64,000 bases of DNA from Oscillospiraceae bacterium. Its GTDB lineage: Bacteria; Bacillota; Clostridia; Oscillospirales; Ruminococcaceae. The translations under genes and the position numbers were made by a program. The stretch is from assembly GCA_031284525.1 (NCBI GenBank), contig JAISZR010000003.1, forward strand, positions 62,001 through 126,000, written 5' to 3'. The notes under the pieces are model-generated. The model was not told where the DNA came from. It was given only the letters and a program-made list of their open reading frames with translations, and did not search any database. Below are positions 40,201 through 49,321 of the stretch, one piece after another; position 1 is the stretch's first letter; each line of letters starts with the position of its first letter.

Positions 40201-41004
40201 TGTATCATAGTGCCTAGAATCAAAGAATAGACTTTCAAAATGAGAGGCCGCACCTTCGAGTGATGGTGGTTCCCCCGGTCTTAGTTTTTTATATATTTCA
40301 ATTAGGGCTTCATCTCGCGTGGTTGCTTGATCTTTTGTAAAAGAGGCTTTAATGACGTCGTGTTCTCCGAAATATTCTAATATTTCGTTGTTATCTACCA
40401 TACCTAACGCTCTGATTAGGGTGGTTATTGGTAATTTTCTATTTTTATCAATTCGCACAAATCCGCAGTCGTTGGAGTCGGTTTCATATTCCAACCACGC
40501 GCCTCTGTTTGGTATCATGGTGCTTGAGACTAATTTTTTCCCGACTTTGTCGTAGCTGGCAGAATAATAAACTCCGGGAGACCTGACGAGTTGCGAAACA
40601 ATAACGCGTTCTGCACCGTTTATGATGAACGTTCCGCTTTCGGTCATGAGTGGCATGTCACAAGCAAAAATCTCCTGTTCTTTGATTTCGCCGGTTTCCC
40701 TGTTGAGCAGCCTGACTCTTACCCGCAAAGGAGCTGCATATGTCACATCCCGTTCTTTGCATTCTGCTGTCGTATACTTCGGCTTTGGTTCCAAGGTGAA
40801 TCCGACAAAACTCAATACCAGATTTCCAGAATAATCGGTGATGGGCTCAACTTCCTCAAAAACTTCTTGTAACCCTTCTTTTAGGAACCAATGGTATGAC
40901 TCCTTTTGTATTTCAATCAGATTAGGTACTTCCAGTTTTTCCCGAATTTTTGCGAAACTCCTTTTGGTGTTCTTGCCGAACATTACTTCCTTGGTATTCA
41001 ACAT
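37300..41004 (-). CDS. rpoB: RNA polymerase subunit beta
   Basis: Second catalytic subunit of RNA polymerase, 1234 residues from the ATG at 41004. The longer open frame to 41091 runs through the promoter and is not coding. The rifampicin pocket reads [20 protein letters not shown], then [12 protein letters not shown]. Downstream are [20 protein letters not shown] sequence, [12 protein letters not shown] and the C-terminal clamp, ending in an acidic tail of about 60 residues rich in Asp, Glu and Ser. The gene has its own promoter, and no L10/L12 genes precede it, so the usual L12-linked control region is missing here. Confidence 0.97.
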   Translation of the reverse strand: MLNTKEVMFGKNTKRSFAKIREKLEVPNLIEIQKESYHWFLKEGLQEVFEEVEPITDYSGNLVLSFVGFTLEPKPKYTTAECKERDVTYAAPLRVRVRLLNRETGEIKEQEIFACDMPLMTESGTFIINGAERVIVSQLVRSPGVYYSASYDKVGKKLVSSTMIPNRGAWLEYETDSNDCGFVRIDKNRKLPITTLIRALGMVDNNEILEYFGEHDVIKASFTKDQATTRDEALIEIYKKLRPGEPPSLEGAASHFESLFFDSRHYDTRKVGRYKYNKKLALAERIVGRKLAENVIDQSTGELLAVAGTTLDKQQAKEIENAGIDRVVLDLGSKKVVVISNRMVDASKLANISAEELEALGIDGKVSFTVLQKILGDARRAELKNELKKHKDELIPKHITTTDILASISYFLNLHDGIGETDDIDHLGNRRIRSVGELLQNQFKIGLTRLERVTRERMLVQIQDIDVITPQALINIRPVVAAMKEFFGSSPLSQFMEQINPLAELTHKRRLSALGPGGLSRDRAGFEVRDVHYSHYGRMCPIETPEGPNIGLISYLATYAKVNKYGFIEAPYMRVKKGTGEVLNEIEYMTADVEDNFIIAQANEPLDEKGVFVKPLVTARYRDKILEIEREAVDYMDVSPKMVVSVGTAMIPFLENDDASRALMGSNMQKQAVPLLVPEAPLVATGIEYKAAVDSGAVVLAKNDGVVKRVTANSIRVLNSEKVTDEYNLFKFTRSNQDTCINQHPIVNVGEAVKKGQVLADGPSTQNGEISLGKNVLVAFMTWEGYNYEDAVLLNERLVKDDIFTSIHIEEYQIEARDTKLGKEEITREIPNVGDEAIKDLDEMGIIRIGAEVRAGDILVGKVTPKGETELTSEERLLRAIFGEKAREVRDTSLRVPHGEYGTVVDIKAFTREDCDELAPGVNMVVRCYVARKRKISVGDKMAGRHGNKGVVARVMPQEDMPFLPDGTPIDVILNPLGVPARMNMGQVLEVHLGRIAKELGINMVTPVFDGATEKDIADGFAQIGLSQNGKSILYDGRTGEPFDNEVTVGYMYYLKLHHLVDDKIHARSTGPYSLVTQQPLGGKAQFGGQRFGEMEVWALEAYGAAYTLQEILTVKSDDIAGRVKTYEAIVKGRNIPKAGLPESFKVLIKELQSLGLDIQILGKGDRKIDLNKMFEEEGREDVAVSEDTDLRALSDADPEEYFEQDRLSDFEDESDEILDEESAEIDDALSDDI

Positions 41005-41053
41005 GGTCAGGCGCCACCTCCGTACAGTGTCAAAAATTAAGGCACATCCGATA

Positions 41054-41082
41054 ATTGTAACACAAAATCCGCCAATTGACAA
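41054..41082 (-). promoter_or_regulatory. SigA-type promoter of rpoB-rpoC
   Basis: On the minus strand TTGTCA (41077-41082), 17-nt spacer, TACAAT (41054-41059), 50 nt before the rpoB ATG. Confidence 0.8.
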
Positions 41083-41216
41083 ATTTGCCAAGATGTTTTT
41101 CGCAGCGGGAGCTTTTTGCTTTCAATGCCAACAAGATACCCCGGAGAAGGATGGTTTCATGCTTTGGGCGGCTATTTGGGTTTTCTTGCCATGGTGCTGT
41201 CGTGTTGTTGGTAGTG

Positions 41217-41711
41217 TCAGAATTTGCAACACAACTTTACATCTTCTCTATCTGGTAATTTCATTAATCTTTCCCGTAGATTGTATTTTGTTAGGACATT
41301 CTCGTTGCAGATCTCGATGAGCGGCACAAGAACGAAGCATCGGTTCAGCATTTCTTTGTGTGGGATGATTAGGTCTGCTGTGTTGATTTCAATCAGGTCA
41401 TAAAGGAGGATGTCTATGTCAATGGTTCTTGGTCCCCATCTGGTTGTTTTTTCACGCTTTAAAGTACGCTCCGTTTTTTTGAGCGTGTTTAGTAACATTT
41501 GGGGGGTGAGAGTTGTTGTTATCCTAGCCGCGATGTTCAAAAAATCGTCTTGTTCAAAAAATCCAACAGGTTTCGTAAGGTAAACATTTGATACTTTCTT
41601 TACACAGATATCATTTTCTTCCTCCAAGAACCCCATCGCGGCACGAAGGTGCTCTAATTTCTCCCCGACGTTTGAGCCGAGCCCCAAATATACATTCGCA
41701 ATCTTCAACAC
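41217..41711 (-). CDS. folK: 6-hydroxymethyl-7,8-dihydropterin pyrophosphokinase
   Basis: Transfers pyrophosphate from ATP to hydroxymethyl-dihydropterin in folate synthesis. The family signature VYLGLGSNVG at the N-terminus, the FLNIAARI segment and the active-site motif RWGPRTIDIDILLY are all present. It has 164 residues. The only plausible start is TTG at 41711, behind a GGGGG run. It follows folP by 15 nt. Confidence 0.95.
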   Translation of the reverse strand: MLKIANVYLGLGSNVGEKLEHLRAAMGFLEEENDICVKKVSNVYLTKPVGFFEQDDFLNIAARITTTLTPQMLLNTLKKTERTLKREKTTRWGPRTIDIDILLYDLIEINTADLIIPHKEMLNRCFVLVPLIEICNENVLTKYNLRERLMKLPDREDVKLCCKF

Positions 41712-41726
41712 CCCCGTTTCTATATT

Positions 41727-42905
41727 TTACCACCCGGCATATTTTTCATAAATCTTGGCTAGTTGCTTTGCAGGTCCAACATCGTGCACTCTCAAGATTT
41801 TTGCCCCGTTGCCAAGTGCCAAAGTGTTAAAGACTAGTGTCCCCTGCAACGCTTCATCTGGTGTTACGTTCAAGTTGCTACATATAAATGATTTTCTTGA
41901 AGCGCCGATCAAAATCGGGACACCATGCACGCCGAAAGACCTCAGGTTTTTGATAATTTCAAAATTGTCGTCCGGCCTTTTCCCAAACGAAAGACCCAAC
42001 CCGGGGTCGATAGAAATCCTTTCCTTATCGATGCCAAAATCTTTTGCCCTTGCTAACATATTATCAAAACTTCTGTTGAGCGAGTCGATCACGCCATCAT
42101 GCTGCTTGTTATCCATTAGCACAATCCCGCAATCGCTGTTTGCCCAAAGGTTCCACATCTCGTCGTCAAGACGGCTGGCAAAAACGTTATTTATTATGCT
42201 TGCGCCCATTTCTAACGCTTTTTTTGCGACTTCTGCTTTGTAGGTGTCTATCGATATTGGTATTTTCAGCTTCCCAACAAGTTTTTCTAAGACGGGACAA
42301 ATTCGTTTTAATTCCTCTTCTGCTGAGAGTTCCTTTGCGTCTTTGTTTGTCGCTTCCCCTCCGATGTCAAGCACATCCGCGCCAAGTTTTTGCATTGTGA
42401 GCGCTGTCTCAACAGCATCTGCCGTGGTCAAACGCCGACTGCCTTTAAAAAAAGAATCTTCGCTGAGATTCAAAACCCCCATTATGAGCACCTTTCCCTT
42501 GAGGTTGAACCTATGTTCGGAGCAGTGCCATACTAATCCTTTACTTAAGTTGTAAAGAGCGCCATCTACCTCTTCTGCAATTGCTTTTAAGCTTTTGTGC
42601 TGCAAACGCAACTTTTCACAAAACAACTGGAACTCAGTCGGCGTTCCCATGATGATAACGTCGCTTTGCTTAACGCCGAAATTCCAAGCCAGACCATGAA
42701 CTGCAACATCTCCGCCGCAACTAATCATTTCTTGTTTCATAACGCCGGCGTCTTCCACCGCTATATTGCTCAGTTTTAAAGTTATCATTCTTGCTTTTGC
42801 GGCCAAAATCGCCCAAGCTTCTTTGCTCACGGAAATATTTTCGAACTCTTTATGCATGGCTTTTTCATCCTGCATATCTAACAGCATAACGTTGTGTTTT
42901 TGCAC
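41727..42905 (-). CDS. folP: Dihydropteroate synthase with N-terminal extension
   Basis: Condenses hydroxymethyl-dihydropterin pyrophosphate with p-aminobenzoate; the target of sulfonamides. The TIM-barrel motifs are IMGVLNLSEDSFF, DIGGEAT, SIDTYKAEVAKKA, DPGLGLSFGK, LIGASRKS and RVHDV. An extra N-terminal region of about 130 residues precedes the barrel, giving 392 residues where the basic enzyme has about 270; such longer forms are known in Clostridia. The GTG start follows GGGGTG. It lies between parE and folK. Confidence 0.94.
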   Translation of the reverse strand: MQKHNVMLLDMQDEKAMHKEFENISVSKEAWAILAAKARMITLKLSNIAVEDAGVMKQEMISCGGDVAVHGLAWNFGVKQSDVIIMGTPTEFQLFCEKLRLQHKSLKAIAEEVDGALYNLSKGLVWHCSEHRFNLKGKVLIMGVLNLSEDSFFKGSRRLTTADAVETALTMQKLGADVLDIGGEATNKDAKELSAEEELKRICPVLEKLVGKLKIPISIDTYKAEVAKKALEMGASIINNVFASRLDDEMWNLWANSDCGIVLMDNKQHDGVIDSLNRSFDNMLARAKDFGIDKERISIDPGLGLSFGKRPDDNFEIIKNLRSFGVHGVPILIGASRKSFICSNLNVTPDEALQGTLVFNTLALGNGAKILRVHDVGPAKQLAKIYEKYAGW

Positions 42906-42924
42906 GGTTTCACCCCATTTTCTC

Positions 42925-44892
42925 TCAACTCACGTCCAGCATATCTAGGTAAAGGCTTCCGTTTTTGGCAACAAATTCCTTCCGTGCCTGAATATCTTCG
43001 CCGAGCAGGATTTCGAACATTCTGGCTGTTTCATTTGCATCGCCGAATTCCACCCGGATGAGCCGCCTTGTTTCTGGGTTCATGGTGGTTAACCACATCA
43101 TATCCGGTTCGTTTTCACCGAGTCCTTTTGACCTTTGAAGGGTGTATTTACCGGAGATTTTGTTGCAAATTTTGTTCTTTTCTGGCTCTGAATATGCAAA
43201 ATAAGTCTTGTTTTTGGCCCGAATTTCATAAAGTGGGGATTGGGCTATGTATATGTAACCTCTTCTCACCAGTTCTGGGGTTAATTTAAAGAACATGGTC
43301 AGGATTAAGGTGCGGATTTGGAAGCCATCCACATCGGCGTCGGTGCAGATGATGATCTTGTTCCAGCGCAGGAGATTGAGTTCGAAGGAAACCAGGTTTT
43401 TGTTGCCGTTTTTGATTTCGGTGCCGCAACCGAGGACTTTGAGAATGTCGACGATTATCTCACTTTTGAAGATTTTATCGTAGCTGGCTTTGAGGCAGTT
43501 TAAGATTTTCCCTCTGACGGGGATGATTGCCTGGTAGTTCGCGTCTCGGCTGAGTTTGCAGGCGCCAAGTGCGGAATCCCCCTCCACTATATACAGTTCT
43601 CTCTTTTCGGGGTCTTTTGTGCGGCAGTCGACGAACTTTTGGACTCGGTTCATGACGTCGAGGTTGGTGAGCAGCTTTTTTTTGATGTTCAGGCGCATTT
43701 TTTCTGCGTTTTCGCGGCTTCGTTTATTAATTAAGACTTGTTCCGCGATTTTGGCGGCCTCGCTTGGCTGCTCGATGAAATAAACTTCGAGTTTGTGCTT
43801 TAAAAACTCAACGATGAATTCTGTGATGAACTTGTTGGTGATTGATTTCTTGGTTTGGTTTTCATAAGAGGTCACGGTTGAATGTGAGGATAGGACAAGA
43901 ACCAATGAGTCTTCGATATCTTGGAATGTGATTTTTGATTCGTTTTTGAGATATTTTTTGCTTTCCTTTAGGTGGCGGTCGATCATGGTGGTCATTGCGG
44001 CCTTGACTGCTTTTTCACTTGCCCCGCCGTGTTCCAAAAAGCTTGCGTTGTGGTAATATTCCAAAAAGCTGTTTGGTGCAAAACAAAAAGCTACTTCGGC
44101 TTTGACTTCATATTCTTCTTTATCCTCGCGATCACGACCTTTGCCGAGATCGCTTTTCCAATGTTGGGTTGAGGTTATTTTATTTTCGCACAATTCGTCG
44201 ATGTATGCCACAAGGCCATCTTTATAGAAGAATGTTTTTTTAAAAGGTTCGCCTTGGGGTTGTTCAACGGTCAGCTCCAAGACGACGGGGGAATTGATTA
44301 CAGATTGTTGCTTTAGGATCTCTTCGAAAAAGGTGATGGGGATATCGATTTCGGTGAACACTTCGGGATCTGGTTTCCAATGGATTTTTGTTCCTGTTTT
44401 TTGTGTTGAAGGTTCTTTAGAAAGCCCGCCGATGTTTTCGCCCTTTTCGAAGTGTAGCCGATAGATGAATCCATCTCTGACGATTTCGGCATCCATAAAC
44501 TCGGAGGCATATTGGGTTGCGCAAAGACCGAGGCCGTTAAGGCCCAGGGAAAATTCATAAGGGGAGGCGCTTTGTTGGTTATATTTACCGCCGGCATAAA
44601 GTTCGCAAAAGAGGAGTTCCCAGTTATATTTGCCCTCTGTGTTATTAAAATCAACCGGGATTCCACGGCCGAAATCTTCGATAGTCAGTGAGCAATCGGC
44701 GTGCTTTGTTATGAGGATTCTTTTTCCGAATCCACAGCGTGCTTCGTCAATTGAGTTCGAAAGGATTTCGAAGAATGCGTGTTCGCAACCCTGCAAGCCA
44801 TCGGAGCCAAAGATTACACCTGGCCTTTTGCGGACTCGCTGCGCGCCTTTTAATGAAGTTATGCTTTCGTTACTATAGTTGATTTTGTTCAC
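42925..44892 (-). CDS. parE: Type IIA topoisomerase B subunit, divergent ParE-like
   Basis: ATPase subunit of a type IIA topoisomerase, about 655 residues. The GHKL domain shows ILSNSIDEARCG and DFGRGIPVDF; the TOPRIM domain shows EGDSALGACK, PVRGKILN and DADVDGFQIRTL. Canonical GyrB/ParE read EGDSAGGSAK and DADVDGxHI, so the protein is clearly divergent while keeping the metal-binding acids. It probably pairs with the ParC at 20993-23179. The GTG at 44892 is chosen by family alignment; its ribosome site is poor and the frame stays open to 45051. It heads parE-folP-folK. Confidence 0.85.
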   Translation of the reverse strand: MNKINYSNESITSLKGAQRVRKRPGVIFGSDGLQGCEHAFFEILSNSIDEARCGFGKRILITKHADCSLTIEDFGRGIPVDFNNTEGKYNWELLFCELYAGGKYNQQSASPYEFSLGLNGLGLCATQYASEFMDAEIVRDGFIYRLHFEKGENIGGLSKEPSTQKTGTKIHWKPDPEVFTEIDIPITFFEEILKQQSVINSPVVLELTVEQPQGEPFKKTFFYKDGLVAYIDELCENKITSTQHWKSDLGKGRDREDKEEYEVKAEVAFCFAPNSFLEYYHNASFLEHGGASEKAVKAAMTTMIDRHLKESKKYLKNESKITFQDIEDSLVLVLSSHSTVTSYENQTKKSITNKFITEFIVEFLKHKLEVYFIEQPSEAAKIAEQVLINKRSRENAEKMRLNIKKKLLTNLDVMNRVQKFVDCRTKDPEKRELYIVEGDSALGACKLSRDANYQAIIPVRGKILNCLKASYDKIFKSEIIVDILKVLGCGTEIKNGNKNLVSFELNLLRWNKIIICTDADVDGFQIRTLILTMFFKLTPELVRRGYIYIAQSPLYEIRAKNKTYFAYSEPEKNKICNKISGKYTLQRSKGLGENEPDMMWLTTMNPETRRLIRVEFGDANETARMFEILLGEDIQARKEFVAKNGSLYLDMLDVS

Positions 44893-45044
44893 CTCGTTTA
44901 AAGAGCAAAAAGTGTTATGAATCTTTTGCTGAACGGCCGGCTGTGTGGCGCTGGTTACCCATTGAATTCTAACACAACAACGCAAGATTGCAGGGCGTGA
45001 CTTTGTAAATTTTTTGTGAATTGGATTGCGGAGGGGCGAGAAAC

Positions 45045-45067
45045 ATGACAATAACGCCAGTTGTCAT
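45045..45067. other. Perfect 7-bp inverted repeat between parE and the surface protein gene
   Basis: ATGACAA, nine bases, TTGTCAT, placed just upstream of the -35 of the surface protein promoter in the divergent gap 44893-45186. It could be an operator. No other element was recognised in the gap apart from the promoter at 45093. Confidence 0.35.
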
Positions 45068-45092
45068 ATTTGTAACCAAATTGTAATACCTA

Positions 45093-45121
45093 TTGCTTTT
45101 TGGATTCAATTGTGTTACACT
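45093..45121 (+). promoter_or_regulatory. Promoter of the surface protein gene
   Basis: TTGCTT (45093-45098), 17-nt spacer, TACACT (45116-45121). Confidence 0.6.
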
Positions 45122-45186
45122 TGTTGCTGTAATGGGTCGCGGAGTGCGTGGCCCAAGGAAATAAATTTATTCTTAGGAGGGGTTTT

Positions 45187-47466
45187 ATGAAACTTAGGAA
45201 AACAGTTTCGTTGCTGGTGGCAAGTTCAATGCTGGCAACGATGTGGTTGCCGTCGTCAAACGCAGCAGCGTACAACGACCTAACGACCCTAGACACGCGG
45301 TTTGTTGTCGACGACGTCGTGGCATCTACTGGTCACGGGGTAGACGTGCAAAATGTGGACGTTTCTCCGACAAAGCCGTGCAGGCTTGTTTTTTCTGTGG
45401 ATCCAACAACGAGCGGCGCGGCGCTGGCGGACGGCAAAGAACGAGTGGACTGGCGGCCGTTTGTCGATAGGGCCACAATCCTGCTCGCGGCGTTGGCACC
45501 AGCGCCCAATAACAACGTTGGTGTGGCGAACATGGTCGACGCCGTTGAGTGGCTTATGGGCGTTCGTTCCGCGGCAGCACGCGCGGCCAACCCCACGGAG
45601 ATCGTCACAACCGCGATAAAAGTGTACAACGGCCTCGAGACGCAAGGCGCAGCCCTCGGAGGCGCTCCCGCTGTTGCTTTGGACGGAAACGCATCAACGC
45701 GCGTCGTTGAAGCTCCGGCGGATCCAACAACTGCCGACGCGGACAACGCCCTCACAGGGTACGCTTGGTGCGCCACCGTTGGCGGGAACCATGCGCATAC
45801 CTTTGTTCGCCCAGGAGACGACTTGTTTGGAGCCCGCCCAGGGAATGTGGACGAGGACAAAATCTACTGTTTGCCGCTGGCTGCTGGTGCTGCCGTTCAG
45901 GTTGGTGGCGCCGACGTGGCCACGGTGGTGGCAGCTAGACTTGTACGATTCGGGGCGATTGTTCGCGCCCACGCGTGGGACGCAACAGCGCGCGTCCGTA
46001 ATGCTGCTGGTGGCGCCTCCATAGGGGCAGCAAATGACTGGTTCCACACAGCGTATCCCGCAGCTCTCCATGGCGTGAATATCGCCGCTCAGGCAAACAG
46101 CTTTGGTCTCGTTCCCGCAGGCGCCGGTGGTACGCCAGCAGCGGGACTGGCGCATCAGATGTGGGCAAACGTGCTGCGTGCGTGGGGTCGTGCGCGGCTG
46201 CACGCCATTTTGGCAGCCCAGGAGGCGTTCTCCGTCTCGTCGGCGCAGAAGAAGGGCGCCGCCGCATGCTTTCTAGGCGCCGGGCACACTAACTCTGCAA
46301 AAAACAACCTGGCGGATTACTCGATCGTTTGGAAGGCCTCTAAGGGCGCGGGCGCAGTTGGGATAGCCTACGGCGGCGAAGACGTCCGTCTGGAATCGCC
46401 CAAAGGATTCAGCATTACGCCTCTGGTTGTCACGATAACAGCGCAAGCTGTGAGTAAGGACACGTCGTTCGCTGGCACTTTAACAGTGCAGACGACGGCA
46501 GGAAAAAAACAGGCAGTCGGCGTCGCAGGCACAGTCGCCGCAAACGCCGGCATCGAAGAGGGCTCAAAAGTAAATGGCCAGGCATTGCCCGTTGGCGCGA
46601 AAATAAAGAAAGCGGCATGGGACGAACTGAAAGACGACACGGGGATTTCTGTCGCTGTCTCTTCGGGCGGAGTTCAGAAGGCAGTTGAACTTGCTGACAT
46701 AAACGGGAAACAGCTAAAGAAAAGTGACGCTGTTCTTTCTGTGGGAACCGATACGTTGACGGAAAGTGCCCAAAAAGTCTATGCGCCGGCGCAAAAAGAC
46801 GCAGCAGCACAAAATAACATCAAGCTGCTCACGATTCCAGCGATAACATCTGGCACGTTTACTTTGAAAGTGAACAACGAGTTCCTTGGGTTGGAGGGCC
46901 TGACGGAGGGCCAGAAGGTCTATGTTTACGGTGTTTCCAACGTCGAGGATCTTGGCAAACCAGCTCCGGCAACAACAGCGGCCAAGGCAGCTGCAGCTGA
47001 TGCAGCGATTGATGACACCAAGGTCGTCGAAGGGACTTACAAAGACGGCCACATCACGGTGAAAATCGATCCAGCAAAGCTTGATGACTACGAGGCTCTG
47101 ATGTTTGCGACGAAGAAGATCTCTCTCGCCGAAACAGCAAAGACCGAAGAGGAAAAGAAGGCCGAAGAGCAGAAGGCAGCTGAGGTAGCTGAAGAAGACG
47201 AAGAGGAAGAAGAGGCAGCTGAAGAAGAGGCGCTGGAGGAAGAGCTTGGAACGCAAGCAGCGTTGCCAACCACACCAGAGCAACAAGCAGCTGGTGTAAA
47301 TTCCGCAACCGGCCAGCAAGGTGTAACTGACACGCTTCCACTTGCCGGTCTCGAATCAGCAACCCTCCCTGTCGGTGGAGCACAAAGCACCTCACTTCTT
47401 GCACTCTTTACGATGCTCTCGCTTGCAGGCGCTGTGCTTGCCCTCAAAAAAGGCAAAAACAGATAA
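45187..47466 (+). CDS. Exported alanine-rich surface protein with sorting-signal-like tail
   Basis: I do not recognise the family. The ATG at 45187 has AGGAGG just upstream and opens a classical signal peptide (MKLRKTVSLLVASSMLA, cut likely after SNA or AAA). The mature part is strikingly rich in Ala, Val, Asp and Thr, without transmembrane segments until the end. Residues about 630-690 form a Glu/Ala-rich charged spacer, then come LPLAG (717) and LPVGG (727), a hydrophobic stretch (737-754) and the basic tail KKGKNR. That C-terminal layout resembles a sortase signal, though LPVGG is not canonical LPxTG. Base composition is GC-richer than the neighbours. Strong ribosome site and terminator suggest high expression, perhaps a major surface or S-layer-like protein. 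Confidence 0.75.
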   Translation: MKLRKTVSLLVASSMLATMWLPSSNAAAYNDLTTLDTRFVVDDVVASTGHGVDVQNVDVSPTKPCRLVFSVDPTTSGAALADGKERVDWRPFVDRATILLAALAPAPNNNVGVANMVDAVEWLMGVRSAAARAANPTEIVTTAIKVYNGLETQGAALGGAPAVALDGNASTRVVEAPADPTTADADNALTGYAWCATVGGNHAHTFVRPGDDLFGARPGNVDEDKIYCLPLAAGAAVQVGGADVATVVAARLVRFGAIVRAHAWDATARVRNAAGGASIGAANDWFHTAYPAALHGVNIAAQANSFGLVPAGAGGTPAAGLAHQMWANVLRAWGRARLHAILAAQEAFSVSSAQKKGAAACFLGAGHTNSAKNNLADYSIVWKASKGAGAVGIAYGGEDVRLESPKGFSITPLVVTITAQAVSKDTSFAGTLTVQTTAGKKQAVGVAGTVAANAGIEEGSKVNGQALPVGAKIKKAAWDELKDDTGISVAVSSGGVQKAVELADINGKQLKKSDAVLSVGTDTLTESAQKVYAPAQKDAAAQNNIKLLTIPAITSGTFTLKVNNEFLGLEGLTEGQKVYVYGVSNVEDLGKPAPATTAAKAAAADAAIDDTKVVEGTYKDGHITVKIDPAKLDDYEALMFATKKISLAETAKTEEEKKAEEQKAAEVAEEDEEEEEAAEEEALEEELGTQAALPTTPEQQAAGVNSATGQQGVTDTLPLAGLESATLPVGGAQSTSLLALFTMLSLAGAVLALKKGKNR

Positions 47467-47487
47467 ATTTTTTCACTTTGCGGTTTA

Positions 47488-47515
47488 GGGATCGGATGAT
47501 AGTCCGGTCCCTTTT
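47488..47515 (+). terminator. Terminator of the surface protein gene
   Basis: A 9-bp stem (47488-47496 with 47503-47511, one T-G pair), loop TGATAG, followed by TTTT. Confidence 0.8.
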
Positions 47516-47527
47516 CCTTTTTGCCTG

Positions 47528-47556
47528 TTGCATATTTAATTGTTTTTTGCTATAAT
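47528..47556 (+). promoter_or_regulatory. Promoter of plsX-rnc
   Basis: TTGCAT (47528-47533), 17-nt spacer, TATAAT (47551-47556), 34 nt before plsX. Confidence 0.8.
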
Positions 47557-47589
47557 CTTAGTCAACAGCAAACGAAAGGATTAAAAACT

Positions 47590-48546
47590 ATGAAGGTTAT
47601 TGTTGATGCTTTTGGTGGTGATAATGCGCCGATTTCCGTTCTTGAGGGCTGCGCTATGGCTTGCCGTGATTTTGGTGCGTCGATTATTTGCACAGGCACG
47701 GAAATCGTGTTAAGGCGAATCGCCAAGAACAGAAACATTTCACTTCATGGGATCGAAATCGTTTCGGCAGAAAGCGTGATTTCCTTCAACGATCCGCCGA
47801 CTGACATCCAAAAAAAACATTCAAATTGCAGCATGGCCGTTGGTTTGCGCCTGCTGCGTGATGGCATCGGCGATGTTTTCATCAGTGCTGGAAGTACCGG
47901 AGCTTTACTGGTTGGCTCTTCGCTCTTTGTTGGCAGAAAGCCCGGAATTAAACGCCCGGCGATTGCCGCTCTCTTGCCATCGAACGAGGGCAGTTTCTTG
48001 TTGATTGATGCCGGCGCCAATTCCGATTGCAAAAAGGAAATGCTCGAACAGTTTGCCGTTCTGGGCTGCGAGTTTATGGCCGCGCGGCATCAGCTCAAAT
48101 CCCCGCGAGTTGGTTTGTTAAACATCGGTTCCGAGCCAATCAAGGGGAACAAGTTACTGCAAAGTGTTTTTGCAACATTGGAAGCGGATCCGCAAATCAA
48201 TTTTGTGGGGAACATAGAGCCGACTGCTGCACTGTGCGGCGCCTGTGATGTCTTGGTCGCTGATGGCTTTTGCGGCAACATTTTTTTAAAGTCCGTTGAG
48301 GCCGCAAGTTCATTCATCTTCACTCAACTCAAGAAGACGTTTGTCTCGAGCATACTTAATAAGTTGGCGGCCCTTAAATTAAAAAGCAGCCTAAACGATT
48401 TGCGGCAACTTTTAAATCCCGCTGATCTCGGCGGTGCGTTGTTGGTTGGGTTGAAAAAACCGGTGCTAAAGGCGCCTGGCAACTCGAATGAAATAGCAAT
48501 CAAAAACACAATTGCGCAGGGGATAAAAATGATTGGGAGTTTTTAG
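47590..48546 (+). CDS. plsX: Phosphate acyltransferase PlsX
   Basis: Makes acyl-phosphate from acyl-ACP, the first step of phospholipid synthesis in Gram-positives. The N-terminus MKVIVDAFGGDNAP, ISAGSTGALL and the C-terminal GGALLVGLKKPVLKAPGNSNEIA stretch are diagnostic. It has 318 residues from the ATG at 47590, which follows GAAAGGA. rnc follows after 5 nt; the acpP gene that usually lies between them is absent here. Confidence 0.95.
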   Translation: MKVIVDAFGGDNAPISVLEGCAMACRDFGASIICTGTEIVLRRIAKNRNISLHGIEIVSAESVISFNDPPTDIQKKHSNCSMAVGLRLLRDGIGDVFISAGSTGALLVGSSLFVGRKPGIKRPAIAALLPSNEGSFLLIDAGANSDCKKEMLEQFAVLGCEFMAARHQLKSPRVGLLNIGSEPIKGNKLLQSVFATLEADPQINFVGNIEPTAALCGACDVLVADGFCGNIFLKSVEAASSFIFTQLKKTFVSSILNKLAALKLKSSLNDLRQLLNPADLGGALLVGLKKPVLKAPGNSNEIAIKNTIAQGIKMIGSF

Positions 48547-48551
48547 AATTT

Positions 48552-49280
48552 ATGGCAAAAATCGAAGAGAAGATGGAATATGAATTTAGAAACCCAAAAT
48601 ATTTGCAGCTGGCGTTGACGCACTCTTCTTATGCGAACAGTAACGCCGGCGGACTCCAGCATAACGAGCGGCTTGAGTTTTTGGGTGATTCCATTTTGTC
48701 CGTTGTGGTTACCGATTACCTCTTCACCAACTTTCCAGATTCTGATGAGGGTGAACTGACCAAGTTGCGAGCATCACTTGTTTGCGAAAAATCCCTTTAT
48801 AGTTTCGCTTTAAAAGTCGGGTTAAATGAACATATTAAGGTGAATAGGAAAGAACTTTGTAAAAATCCTTCCGTTTTGGCAGATGCCTTTGAGGCGCTTA
48901 TCGCCGCCGTTTATTTGGATTCCGGGATGAATGAGGCGAAAAAGTTTATCCTCAGGTTTGTTGAGCCCGCACTAACGAGCGGAGATCAGGCGGCTTTTGT
49001 GGATTACAAAACGTTTTTGCAAGAGATTACGCAACAAAATCCAAAAGAAAAGCTCGAATATTTTTTGGTTGGGAAATCCGGACCTGCCCATAACAGAAAG
49101 TTCACAATTAATGTCCGTAGTGGCACCAAGAAAACCGTCTTGGGAACCGGGATGGCAAACAGAAAAAAAGAGGCGGAGCAGAAAGCGGCAAAAGAGGCCC
49201 TGAAATCAATGGGGTACGATCGGAAGTCGCTGTTGGCTGATGGAAAGAAGGCCAAACCTGCTGCGACACCAACAAACTGA
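48552..49280 (+). CDS. rnc: Ribonuclease III
   Basis: Double-strand-specific RNase that processes rRNA precursors. The catalytic signature is ERLEFLGDSIL, with the second acidic site DAFEALIAAVYLD. A C-terminal dsRNA-binding domain (about 155-225) follows, and then a short Lys/Ala tail. It has 242 residues. The order plsX, rnc, ftsY is common in Firmicutes, normally with smc between rnc and ftsY; smc is missing here. Confidence 0.96.
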   Translation: MAKIEEKMEYEFRNPKYLQLALTHSSYANSNAGGLQHNERLEFLGDSILSVVVTDYLFTNFPDSDEGELTKLRASLVCEKSLYSFALKVGLNEHIKVNRKELCKNPSVLADAFEALIAAVYLDSGMNEAKKFILRFVEPALTSGDQAAFVDYKTFLQEITQQNPKEKLEYFLVGKSGPAHNRKFTINVRSGTKKTVLGTGMANRKKEAEQKAAKEALKSMGYDRKSLLADGKKAKPAATPTN

Positions 49281-49321
49281 GAGTTATAGGGGAAGGTTGC
49301 GCCAAGAGGTGGTTGTGCTAA

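Noticed and set aside
41005..41091. N-terminal extension of rpoB
   Set aside because: The open frame continues upstream but covers the rpoB promoter at 41054-41082 and has no similarity to RNA polymerase.
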